A DNA stretch of 64,000 nt, from positions 1 through 64,000 of the forward strand of contig JALMLS010000253.1 in assembly GCA_038496445.1 (NCBI GenBank), in the 5' to 3' direction. The position numbers and the translations under genes are program-made. Origin of the DNA: Trichosphaerium sp. ATCC 40318 (taxonomy: Eukaryota > Discosea > Flabellinia > Trichosidae). Positions 1 through 10,786 of the stretch are shown here, one piece after another (the stretch's first letter is position 1; each line of letters begins with the position of its first letter). The notes beneath the pieces are model-generated. The model saw nothing but the letters and a program-made list of their open reading frames with translations, was not told the DNA's origin and made no database searches.

Positions 1-414
1 TAAATGCCTTGATTTTGCCTTTTGATGCCAAATGTTAAGAATATGCATCATTTTTTAAGGCAATGCTAGTTGAGTTTCAGCCTTGCAAAAGATGTTGTCA
101 ATATATTATAGGCACATACTTATTTTAAGATGTATTTTAAGACCACATTTTTGATGATATTTTCAACATTTTCTGGTATATCATTGCATAGCAAAGTAAT
201 CTTAATTTGTTATTTTCAAGTTTTTATAAATACATACACATAATACCCTACATGGTGCAATGCAAACATTATTGACATACCATAACTTTATAAAAGAGTG
301 TATTTCCTTTGATGCACAAATTGGCAGATGTTTTAAACAAATATACATTGAAATGAGACTGTACTTTTCTTATTTTTTCTTAGTTAATTTTTTATACAAA
401 AGTTGCAACAAAAT
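1..414. other. AT-rich DNA without a recognised gene
   Basis: I see no coding exon, RNA gene or repeat here. The composition is strongly AT-rich with scattered T-runs. It ends at the left arm of the inverted repeat that follows. Confidence 0.4.
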
Positions 415-631
415 TAAATGTCAGCACGATTCGAGTTCGAAGTGAAAAAGCGTTTTTGTTTCAATTCTGATGTATGTTTAGATGATTCGCGGTTTACGTT
501 ATCCATGATGTACAAACGTACATCCATAGAGACATAAAAAGTCTCAATATTATGCTTAACAGACGGTATTGTCCGACTAGGTAAACAAACACGCTTTTTT
601 CACTTCGAACTCGAATCGTGCTGACATTTAG
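415..631. repeat. Long inverted repeat with nested hairpins
   Basis: Two arms of about 45 bp (415-460 and 584-630) are near-perfect reverse complements; the core shared by both contains CAGCACGATTCGAGTTCGAA. The roughly 120-bp centre holds two smaller hairpins: a 7-bp stem at 507-524 and a 5-bp stem near 528-544. Such structure fits a MITE-like non-autonomous element or a foldback element. I saw no clear target-site duplication and no coding capacity, so the class is inferred. Confidence 0.65.
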
Positions 632-770
632 GGTTGCAGCTGACTTTGGTGTATCAACAAAATGTCCTCCTGCACTTATATGCACACTCGCATTGCTGGA
701 ACACGTTTGTATATGGCACCAGAGATTATTAAAACGGAGGGTTATGGGTGCAATGTACGTACTAATAAAG
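631..770 (+). pseudogene. Protein-kinase activation-segment remnant
   Basis: Starting immediately after the inverted repeat, one frame reads ADFGVSTK (the DFG magnesium-binding motif), and a second frame reads IAGTRLYMAPE (P+1 loop and APE motif) followed by GYGCN. The spacing between DFG and APE is normal for a kinase activation segment (about 27 residues), but the two halves are one base out of register. A GTACGT donor follows GYGCN, yet no exon with the expected DIWSLG continuation was found downstream, and no catalytic-loop HRD exon upstream. This is best read as a decayed, truncated fragment of a Ste20-like kinase gene rather than an active gene. Confidence 0.6.
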
Positions 771-954
771 ATTTGAACAAAAGAAAATAAAAAATCTAAT
801 TTTTAATGTTTAAGTTTCGATGCAAAAAAAAATTGTTGGAAATAATGTTAAAATGCAAGTCTATTCACCAATAAAGCAACATATGGTTTTGTGAAAAGGT
901 AAAAAATCACGATAAGTTGGAAAATGAAAAAAAAAATGAAGATTGCCAGGATTT

Positions 955-1359
955 CTGAATACAAATTAGTAAGGCCTTGCCTCAGCAGGTGTCGCACCCG
1001 AAAGCTTGAGCGTCTCCCTAGTTACAAAGTAAATGCCCTAAGACCCTGTTCGAGTTACCGTGGTTTACGGGGCCCCTGCGGGCGTTTGGTAAGACGTGCG
1101 CTTGTGCCATAGTGTAGCACCTTCGGGCCGAAGCCATTCAATTCGAAAAGGCGCAGCAACGACAATATCGCCGCGCGGCTCTTGGCGGCTGGGTTTCCGA
1201 CTTTAGAGGCCTTCAGCCGTACTCCCAATGGCGTGGCTTCGCGAACCGCCCTCTCGGACGTCCGCGGACACTAGAGGCCACCGATGCCCGTTCCTCTCGT
1301 ACTGAGGCATCGCTACCGACGACGCGCATGTTAATAAAATAGGCCCACCAGTAGGGTAA

Positions 1360-1403
<44 letters not shown>

Positions 1404-2120
1404 GTAAGTGGGTGAACAATCCAACCCTTGGAGCATTCTGCTACACCTGGATAGGAAGAGCCGACATCGAAGAATCAAAAAGTCGCGTCGCTCTGAGCGC
1501 TTGGCGACCACAAGCCAGTTATCCCTATGGTAATTTTTCTGTCACCCCAGTGTCAGGTTACATGACTAGTCACGAGGGATCTCTAGGCCTCCCGTTAGGG
1601 TGCAAGAGCGATGGCTCCACTCTTGCTCAAGGGGGCTTTTAGCCTTGGCCTCTACGTGGGGTTTCTGTCCCCACTGAGCTCCCCTTAGGTCATCCGTGTT
1701 ACCCTATAGCGGATGTGCCGCCCCAGCCAAACTCCCGGCCACGCGCTGTCCGCCTTAATGCTTGTCAAAGTCTCGGAATCGGAAGGTAGTCCGCACTTTC
1801 GATTGGGCCCGCCTCAACCTAAAGACCGACTTGTATGGTTCGAGCAGCGCCACGTCCTCCGAAGAGGCAGGCGCTTTCGCCCGTTTTGAATGCGTCTGGG
1901 GCCCGACCTCCGGAGTAGAAGTGTTACACCTTTCGTAAAAAACTACTTCCTACCCTATACCTCCAGTGCCAAGCCCCTAAGCGTGGTGAGAGTCAAACTC
2001 AACAGGGTCTTCTTTCCCCGCTGGTAGAAAAGTCGCCCGTTCGCGACTCTGTGGTTTCGCCACGGTCGGCGTAGGGACAGCGAGAACCTCATTCATCCAT
2101 TCATGCGCGTCATTAGTTAC

Positions 2121-2170
<50 letters not shown>

Positions 2171-4790
2171 AACCCGTGCTTGGGTGAAATTAAGCACCGC
2201 AACTTTCAAAGCACTGGGCAGGAGTCACCCTTTGTCAGACCTCAGAGGAGGTATCAAAGGGCTAAGTTTTAAGTAAACAGTTGGGTTCTCTAAGCTTCTG
2301 AGAGTTCCGCCATGATCCGCTTGTGGACCTCTTTGCAGGGACTGTGCGCCATTCCCGAAGGGGCTACACTGAAGTAGCGCAGACGCACGTCGTCCCGGGT
2401 CCCGGTCAGCAGAGCCAGCCCTTTTCCCGAAGTTACGGGCCGCGTATGCCGACTTCCCTTACGCCGTTTACACCGTGCAGCGCCAGAGGTGACTAACCTA
2501 GGGGACCTGATGCGGTTTTCGGTACGGTATGAGCCTGGAGGACACTGAACACCCGAAAGTGTCGGCTTCGGAGAGGAGCAGCCTCGTGAGAACGAGCTCA
2601 CCAACACCCCTAGAAAGCAAAAGTGCTTTCCCATTAGCTACCCTCGACTCTTTCCCTTCGCCGCTTTACGTGGCTCCGGGGAGTTTCCCTCGAATAGCTT
2701 AGGCGCGGGAGAAGGCCCCGCAGAAGTGTGGTTGCTCGCGTGCGCTCTCTCTCTCAGTGTTGCCACTTCTAAAGCAAATGCATCCTCCTTACCCATGCCC
2801 TGGATTACTCACCAGGTTGCCTTTCGCCGAGTTGAAAGCATCGCAGACTTCCACCAGTCTTCAAGACTTGTAAAGTTCATCGAACAAGTGTCGTCTGCCA
2901 GCATCAAACAGTATACTCTATTAGGAGCTGGCTTAGGACCGGCTAACTCGCAGCTGAATGCCATCACCGCGAAACCCTTCCCCACTTGGGCGACCTGGCT
3001 GTGATAAACACTGTTTCACCAGGCTCCAATTGCTACTACCACCAAGATCATCACTGCTGGTGGCTCCGGGTGGACGCCACCGCCCCCCTTCTACGCCACC
3101 AGCACGCCGTCCTACCGCACCCTGGGCCGAGCCGGGGCGATCGCGCAGCGGCGGCTAAGGCAGTTTAGCGCCATCCATTTTCGGCGCGTCCCAATTCGGC
3201 TGGTGAGAAGTTACTCACTCCTTAGAGGATGACGACTTCCATGTCCACCTTCCAGCTGTCTAAACTGGAACACCGCCTTCGTTGTCTTGGTTACTGCCTA
3301 TTCGGGCGCCTTTGCTGCTGCTCGCGTTTAAAACCGTCTCGTCAGTCCTGCTTATCAAGACCGGCCCAATAGGGGTCCACCGTCTCGGTGATCACAGCCA
3401 TTCGGCCTGTGATCGGTCGCCTCTTATGTGTTTGATAATAGGTCGATGGCAACTTTGGCCTCCGATACCTCTTTCCAGTGGCTCTACGAGACGAGACCGG
3501 CGTCACGGACCCCCTCTATCCTTAGGGATACTTCGAACGGTACCAGCTACGTTGGCAGCTCGTTTGGTCTCTCGCCCCTATACCCAATGTCCGGCGAGCG
3601 ATTTGCACGTCAGCAACGCTACGGGCGTCCAGCGGGATTTCTCCCGCCTTCCCCCTTTTCGGGTATAGATCGCTACCTTTCGGGTATCGCCCAACGTACT
3701 ATCGCCTGCCAAGAGAACAACGCCGGAGATGGCAAAGTGTATCTACTTCGGTATGACGTGTTTTTAATTACTTGCGTAACATAAAAACATGATAATAGCA
3801 TAGTCGGTTTTTTATGTCGATCTTTGCAAACTTATACATGTGAAATGTAATACGTTTGTTTTTTTTATAAAGAACTTGACGGCCTAGGAGCTTATCCTTG
3901 GCTTCATTTCTGTGCGGGTTGGAGGTTTGATCTCTCACCCTCGCACGCTCGGCGAACTCCTTGATCCGTGTTTCAAGACGGGATACACGGAGGCCATGGC
4001 CCAATAAGGGCATAGAGCCTCATTGAGGTTGTGGACGATGAATGACGAACTTCGTTCCTTTCGGAAGAAGACGTACATTCGGAGGTTTCAGTGATTTCAG
4101 TGAACCAACGCCATTTAAAGGTTTAAAAGTGCTTTTTGATGTCCTTTCAACCAAACCCACGTTTTTATGCTTTTCAGCTTGTAGGATGGTGTGGACAGCA
4201 CAGTTAGCCAGTATGACTTTTTTGTGTTGGTCACTTCGATTACCTTCCCCTCGACGTTTTGTTTCATTATAATCTTCCAGGGCACAAGGCCCCGGTCGCT
4301 TTTCCCTCGCTACAAGAGCGTCTGCCATGTGCAGATTAGGTGCAGGGCACCTACGTACTCCGTGCCATTTGTACCCTTGCCGGCTTCGGGTCTTTTAACC
4401 CTCTATCGAGGAGTGCTGTTTCAGTCTTCCCTCACGGTACTGGTGCGCTATCGGCCACCTCCCGATACTTAGCCTTGCCGGGTAACCTCCCGGTAACTTC
4501 GTATGGCACGGCCAAACCATACTACTCCTGGACGATGGGACTCTATTTCCTCGGTTGACAGCGTACGGGGCTCGCACCCTCTACGGCTACGACTCGTGCG
4601 TAATTCCCGTCAACGTCTGGAAGAGCCACCACGCCTTAGCCCACAACTCCGATGCTAGGCTCGGATTCAGGCTTGAGCTTGTCCCCTTTCGCTCGCCGCT
4701 ACTCAGGGAGTCCCTTTTGGTTTCCTTTCCTCTGCCCCAATGATATGCTTAACTTAGGCAGGTCGCCAAGTGTAACTCAGGACGCAAGTT
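955..4790 (-). rRNA. LSU (28S-type) rRNA
   Basis: The complement carries LSU landmarks in order. The 5' end near 4790 has the block before AAGCATATCA at about 4733-4745, which in eukaryotes pairs with 5.8S. The conserved central domains follow at 2000-3700. The sarcin-ricin loop AGTACGAGAGGAAC lies at about 1290-1305, roughly 340 nt before the 3' end, as expected. The gene is on the same strand as the SSU and downstream of it. AT-rich insertions interrupt conserved sequence, notably about 3755-3880 and 4090-4290, and probably correspond to expansion segments. Both ends are estimated from G+C transition and homology, so they may be off by tens of bases. Confidence 0.9.
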
Positions 4791-4984
4791 GTGTTTTTTT
4801 AATGCTTTCAGTTCAGTATGTAAACCAACCTTCCCTCTAAAGCTTCGCTTAAGTAAGCTAGGCATGAGTTCTGGAGGAACGTCACTTCTGGCAATTTATT
4901 AATTAGTTGTGGCAACCACTTTCTTTTTTACAAGATTTAAGTGTGTACACCATACGCAGCACCAAATAAATTTAGTGTTTGTTT

Positions 4985-5130
4985 TGCTGGCGTCGCTGAG
5001 TCACGCTCCTTTGCCTGTGATTCGTGAGAATACAGAACGCGGCCTGAGGCATTCGGCAATGCCACCTTCAGATGAGAGCGATTCCGGTGGCTGGTTTCAT
5101 AGTGATCCATGGCCTTCTTCGGGGGAGGTG
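4985..5130 (-). rRNA. 5.8S rRNA
   Basis: Between the SSU 3' end and the LSU 5' end the complement contains a G+C-rich island that aligns loosely with 5.8S: a GGATCAC block near 5105, then TTCTGTATTCTC and ACGAATCAC at about 5005-5035 (compare the usual TTGCAGAATTC and GTGAATCAT), ending in GCGTGACTCAGCG. The match is weak for a 5.8S gene, consistent with the divergence of the whole unit. ITS1 is about 5131-5395 and ITS2 about 4791-4984, both AT-rich. Confidence 0.6.
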
Positions 5131-5395
5131 CCTAACCGTTCACCGACAAGGTTTGGTTTCTTTCGAAAATCTTGACGTTCTTTATAGTCGTGCCACGACT
5201 GTGTTTTGGTTTGCCAAAATGGCGGTTGTGGAGCTGGCAGATATACAAGATATCACCACAGCAGAGGATGATTACATCTTCACTTACCGAGGTAAGATCA
5301 GATTTACCAAACCAGAGCTGATACTCCAATTTTTTTCTTTTAAACTTGGTTAAAAGTTGGTTTAATTGCTTCTAAGGGTTTAATACCAATAGTAT

Positions 5396-8044
5396 TGATC
5401 CTTCAGCAGGTTCACCTACTGAAACCTTGTTACGACTTCATCATCCTTTATGAGCGCAAGTTCGAGCAGGTTCGATAACCGGCAAGCCGGTCGTCCCCCC
5501 TGGTCTCACTCGCACCCACATCGGTCGATGCGACGGGCGGTGTGTACAAGCAACAGGGACAGATTCCAGGTGCGTTGATGACACACCTGTACGAGGCATT
5601 CCGCGTTCGTGGCTACAGTTACAGCAACCAGTCCCTAAGCACGCATGTGTCTTTTCGAAGAAGCAGCATTGAGCACGCTAACATCCAAATCGACCACACG
5701 GTGCGCTTTCATGTATTTTTTTATGAACATTGCAGAAACTTGCTTCATAATAAAGTTTGCCTTGGTAAAGATATAATCTTCCAAGTCAAAGCATTTAAGT
5801 GAAGAAGAAACCTTGTTTGTTAATTTGAAACGATCCACAGCTCTTTCAATGTTTACACTAAGGAACATAGTCCAAAGATGTAAGTTTTCATCTAACAGCG
5901 CTTCTCATCTTAACATTAAAGGAATTTAACTTCCTAAAAAGCCTCGACGAGGGGGTTAACTCTTTATATTAGGTTCAGGACAGACTTTGTTATGAAGGTG
6001 ATAGTTTCCGAAGGTGCGTTTAAGTGTAGTCGTATTTAGATAATTAAATCTGAGGTTTAACTCGCTGTCGTGAAGAAGTGTTCTGGCGGTTTCAGGGCTT
6101 GCCCGGATGCCTGTTCGGCCCAGGAACCCGTTGAACTAAGCAGTGTAGGCCGCGTGCGGCCCGGAATATCTGGGGGCATCCCGGATCTGTTATAGCCGCC
6201 GCTTCTTACGACTTTTCGCCGTCAGTCCTGCACAGGGGTCCCGCACGAGGCGGGGGAATCAATGTGACAGTAGCGATCTCGCCCGTTATCGGAATAAACC
6301 TGACAGATAAGTCCACGAGCCTAAAACGACCATGCACCACCGTTAGCTAACTCGGAAAAGACCCTTCAGTCTGTTCGTCCCCTTAGAGCGTCCGATCCCG
6401 GTAAGTTGTCGCGCGTTGAGTCAAATTGAGCCGCAGCCTCCAGAGCCTGGTGGTGTTGCTCCGTCAATGCCTTTAAGTTTCAGCCTTGCGACCATACTTC
6501 CCCCCTGGGCCCGATTACTTCGGTTTCCCGTGGGAACGGGCCCCGAGCCTTGGTTTGCCCGGCGCCCATTCAGTCGGCATCGTTTACTGTGGAGACTACA
6601 CGGGTCTCTAATCCGCTTCGCTCCCTCCACCATCGTTCTAGATCACCGGCCACGCCCTTGCAGAGCGCCTTCGCTTCGGGTAGTTTGGATCAGGTCAAAA
6701 GATTTCACTCCTCGCTGATACCACACTCTCTACCCCGTACGCACCTAGTAATCGTGTGTTCTTTATTAGTGTGAAGACTAACTCAAGTTTTTCCTCAAAG
6801 TACTTTTGTAATTCACAATGTTTTTATTCCCTTAATGAAGAACATGAGTTTTCACTCAGACTTGCATATCAGGATATTGTTCATACTTAGTTAAAATGAG
6901 ACTTGAGCGTCGCACTTGGTAAAGTGTTGTTTTTTTGTTTTTTTAAAGCCCAATTCCAGGATGCTGGTGGGTGGCATAGCGGCCGAAGCCTAAACTGACC
7001 TTGCGTTTGAGCGAAGCCATTTATGCCTGGTCGGGCGATGAAAAAGAGTCGGGGGGTTATGTCAAGGAGTAAACTCCTATCTAAACCTTGTCCCTCTCAG
7101 CTGTGTCGTTGTTTGGACTGCGAGCGCTTTAACAGCAACAGCAAAAGTATAAGCTTTCGGAGTGGGTGTTACCGCGGGTGCTGGCACCCAACTTGTCCTC
7201 CAATAGTTTCTCAGGGCGACATTCAGTTGCCCCTCATTGCGACGACCGGTTTAAATGCCGGCCTCGTTACACTCAGTCGCTGGCTCGATTTGCAATCAAT
7301 GGCCAAGTTACGCGCCTGCTGTTACCCGTAAGTACAGGGGCCGTATCTAATGCCCCTTCTCCGGGAACCGAACCCTAGTTCCCCGTTACCCGTCACTGCC
7401 GCGGTAGGCCGTTACCCTACCGCCTGGCTGATAGGTCGGCCGCCCTTCCGACTCGTGGAGGGGGAGAACTCTCAACTTTATATCGATATGATCTTTTTTA
7501 TGAAAAAGCACATTCAGCGAAGGATCGAGATTTGAACAATGTTCATTTTTCTTTCACCTAGTTTCACTTATGTAAACTTTAACAATTTTTTTTAGAAACA
7601 TGTCTAGTCAGAGAGAACTCCTCATAACTCCATCGCATGCCCCAACGCCGCTCTTCCCGACGGAGTACGGACGCCGCTTCCTAAGGGGAGGCTGCTTCCC
7701 TTGGCGAACCAAGATGGGATCGGGTGATCGTCCGCTCCTGAGCGTTGGATGCGACCGATGGGTCCTTGCAGCAGAGGGGCCCATCGGCAGCGCTAGGCGC
7801 ATTACGTATTAGCCGCAGGTTTCCTTTAATCCCGGTTATCCGCGGGGGAGGCCACGAGTTTTGGTTATAGTGCGTTTAGGAAACGAGTTCCTTTGTGCAA
7901 AATGACGTGACCATTATTAGTCTTGTCGGGTGGGTTACGACCGTTTTAAGGAGCCGTTTGCGGCTCCGAGGATACCTCTTTGCTGAGCTTGCATGGCTTA
8001 ATCCTTCGAGAAAGCTTATCACTCCTGGCAGGCTCAACCAGGTA
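5396..8044 (-). rRNA. SSU (18S-type) rRNA, long and insertion-rich
   Basis: The 5' end at about 8044 reads ACCTGGTTGAGCCTGCCAG and the 3' end at 5396 reads GTAGGTGAACCTGCTGAAGG then ATCA. The decoding-site block TTGTACACACCGCC is at about 5540. The span of about 2.65 kb is well above the usual 1.8 kb. Extra AT-rich sequence lies at about 5680-5960 (between the helix 41 region and the 3' minor domain), 6760-6960 (V4 region) and 7470-7610 (5' domain). Several near-universal positions differ, including the 530 loop (GTGCCAGCACCCGCGG) and the AAAGGCATTGACGG block. This could be a divergent functional gene or a decaying copy. Confidence 0.92.
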
Positions 8045-9725
8045 CCTTTTGCATCAGAGTTTTAAAGCAGATAGCTGCATTTAAAATAATTTCTCATCAG
8101 ACCAAAGGTGGTTGAGGTTTTTAGGTGGTTTTTTGAAGAATGAACTTCATAAGAAACCATTCAATCTATAATCCTATTCTCTTTCAAGGAGGATATCTAT
8201 AGATGAAGGTCTTTTTGATGAACATCACAAATACCTGGTGCCGGACAACATCAGCCTTTCTTGTTGGAGAAGAAGCTGATGTGTCTTGGTTATGGTTTTT
8301 ATGGCAAGAGATGCTCATAGAGCACATTGCCACAACAGCATAGGGTTGTGTCTTTTTATGGACTACTTTTCTTGATGAGTCATGCCTATTTTTTTTACCG
8401 AGTAGCCCTTGAGGCATCGTCGGTAATAGCTTGCAACTGCATCATTTTTCATACACTCTTTTTTTTTTGATTTTGTTTACTAATCAAGTACTTGGACTGT
8501 GCCTTTCCTTGTTGAGTCTTCAAGTTGTAGCAACTTGGCTACACTTGTTGTGTTGATGTACTTGGCTTGTGTGCCTTTCCGTCAATTTGCCTTTCACATT
8601 TCTGCTTCAGGCTCACATCTATTATTACCCAAGTACTTGATACTTTGTCTTTCCATTGGGTTGTTTTGGATGTGATACAGCTTTTGTGGATTGATTGGAG
8701 CACTTTGACTCCTTTCCTCCACCTAAGCATGTGACTTTGCACATACTTAGAGCTGTATTATTGTATGACTCTGAACTCGATTAGCATTTCTACACCTTTT
8801 TTTCTTTTTTTAAGGTGTTCTAATGCTAGAAGAGAACATGTGTGTGTTCATACATAGGCAGTTGTTGCCCACTAAGGGCTTCAACTTGCTTTTTGTGCTC
8901 CTGGTTATGTGACTTGCACATACTAGGAAAACTGTGTGCCACTCGATTAGCATTTCTACACCTTTCAGTAAAGTGTTCTAATGCTAGAAGAGAGAGCTAA
9001 GTTTGTTACATGACTCGATTAGCATTTCTACACTTCAAATGAGTGTTCTAATGCTAGAAGAGCGCATGTGTTTGTACACAAGTAGTTGTTGCCCACTAAG
9101 GGCTTCAACTCATGTTTTTTTTGTACTGACTTGTTTTGCCCACTTAGGGCTACAAACTCAATTCAACATGCTTTAACGACAATAACTCGATCGACATCTC
9201 TTTATCAATCTGTCATTTAATGACAGAGATAAGATGAAGGAGGAGTACAATGTCTAGCTTTTTGTACAATACATACATTGGGTCCACTCAGGGACTACTA
9301 TGATGATTGTGTAGCTAGTGTATTCTAATGATACAAAAAGTAACTCGATTAACATATTTTACATATGAAACAAGAGCACTTTTGTAGTCACTAACAACAT
9401 CATCACTATTGTGTAGTGGGAGTGTTGTTGTGTCATTGAGAGTACAGGTTTCGTTGTCTCATGATCCAAAAGGGAACTCGATTAACATTTCTACGCTCCG
9501 TACAAAACGCGCGTTATAATGATAGAAGAGAACCTTCCTTTCTTGCTAGAGTGGAACACAGTATTAGAGCTGCAATACCACATACACACACAACATAATA
9601 CATAAACCAACGGGCATCGTCATCGATGGATATACTAAGAGACGAGCTGAACTCGCCCTTTTCTATCACATAATAAAGCTAGAGTAGCCATACTTGGTGG
9701 TTTTGTGTGTGTATGTAATGTGTGT
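8045..9725. other. Intergenic spacer upstream of the rRNA unit
   Basis: Because the rRNA genes are on the minus strand, this is the 5' side of the unit and should hold the 5' ETS and the Pol I promoter, although no promoter motif can be identified. 8045-8500 is unique AT-rich sequence; 8500-9540 is built of degenerate subrepeats, described separately. No protein gene is supported here. Confidence 0.6.
8776..9535. repeat. Spacer subrepeats with conserved hairpins (six copies)
   Basis: A CTCGATTAGCATTTCTACAC element followed by a short variable loop and GTGTTCTAATGCTAGAAGAG occurs at 8776-8834, 8942-8994 and 9013-9062. Diverged versions start at about 9186, 9343 and 9476. Each copy folds into a stem TAGCATT/AATGCTA plus ACAC/GTGT, separated by a 3x3 TCT/TCT internal loop. 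In the 9476 copy ACAC/GTGT becomes ACGC/GCGT, a compensatory pair. Another direct repeat, with core TTGCCCACTAAGGGCTTCAA, lies at 8861-8886 and 9085-9110. Upstream spacer repeats of this kind act as Pol I enhancers in other eukaryotes; that role is inferred here. Confidence 0.75.
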
Positions 9726-10786
9726 ATGGATAAATACAACTTACATGCGTGTGTCCACTTCCAGTGGTCGGAAGAAAAAGGATCGATAGTAAAGAGGACT
9801 TACAGCCATGTGCTCTAAAAAAAACGCTCGAAAACACATTAGAACATTGTTGGTGTTCCAAGTATTATTTTTGTTTCCTTGCGATAGAAGAATACAGGCT
9901 ACCCTCGTTCACTATGTTTGATGAAATGTGTTTTGTTTCTGTAGTTACAGAAGACGCAACATTATTATCACCTCGGACGAAACAGGTTTCGCGGAGCCAG
10001 AAGTCGATTACCACTGCCCTATGCTATGTTTTTTACGCATTTTTCATAGGGGCGCTTACGTGGTAGAAGAACAACAGCATCCTAGGTCCTCGCGCTTTAC
10101 CGTCACACCCTTTGTTTTGATCATCATTCCAAAGAAGTTTTTTTTTCTTTGGAATGATGATCCAGAGGCGTGATGGCACAGTCACCGTAAATGTGCTGCA
10201 CGATGGACGGACCCATCTTCATCGTGCACTCCCTTGTGGGCTTGTTCATCGGGTAACAACAAAAGGGCTTGCGGACGTCGCGTTTTTTTTTGCATTTTCT
10301 TCAAATGCATTTTTTTTCGCGTTCGACCGATTCTCTCTTTTTTTTTTTGTTTTGTTTTCTCGATTGTGCCAAAGGGAAAGAGATGCGATTTCTGCAGGCG
10401 CGCACTACTCATCTTTTTTTCTCGCCCTTCTGAGCAGGCAATATCGCCTTGCGTTTCAGGGGTAGTTGATTTTCGGTTTGTGCCTCATAGTCTTTTCTCC
10501 ATTTACGCCGCCATTAGGCTACACGGTTGTAAGACTGACGCCCTTTCCTGAAAATATCCAGTTTTCGAGCCCTTCTGAACCTTCACACTTATTTGTGGCT
10601 CGTGTAGGGCCGCTTGTAGGGTCTGTTTTGTCCGAAACCTTTTTTTCGATTTAAATTAGGCACTGTTTCTCACTTCTACGACACTAGTCGCAGGTACAAG
10701 AAGAAAGAGATGCTTGAAACGCGGTCCTTATACATCGCAGGCGCTACTAAAACACTATTGACGCGATTTATTGACTGTTATGGATA
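9726..10786 (+). CDS. Tentative spliced gene of unknown function
   Basis: Several plus-strand pieces look like coding exons: an ATG at 9726 followed by about 20 codons and a GTAAAG donor; a segment at 9948-10085 reading SDETGFAEPEVDYHC; RRDGTVTVNVLHDGR at 10163-10250; VVRLTPFPENIQF and VGPLVGSVLSETF at 10519-10645; and a last exon reading KKKEMLETRSLYIAG and ending in TAA at 10786. I could not join all of them in one frame with acceptable introns, and the hairpin at 10119-10162 lies inside. I recognise no family. It could be a real fast-evolving gene or a broken one. Confidence 0.3.
10119..10162. repeat. Perfect 18-bp hairpin with T-rich loop
   Basis: GATCATCATTCCAAAGAA at 10119-10136 is followed by an 8-nt loop (one G and seven T) and by its exact reverse complement at 10145-10162. 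No mismatch is present in the stem. The function is unknown; candidates are a transcription-termination or replication-barrier element at the edge of the rDNA spacer, or a foldback insertion. Confidence 0.8.

Noticed and set aside
1203-4743. Many open frames of 60-130 codons on both strands
   Set aside because: They lie within LSU rRNA and have no intron or protein-family signal; chance frames in G+C-rich rRNA.
5396-8044. Group I introns in the SSU
   Set aside because: Insertions show no P/Q/R/S core and no LAGLIDADG or His-Cys box protein; variable-region expansion fits as well.
8184-8417. Minus-strand frame in the spacer before the SSU
   Set aside because: Expected 5' external spacer; low complexity and no family match, despite a superficially coding composition.
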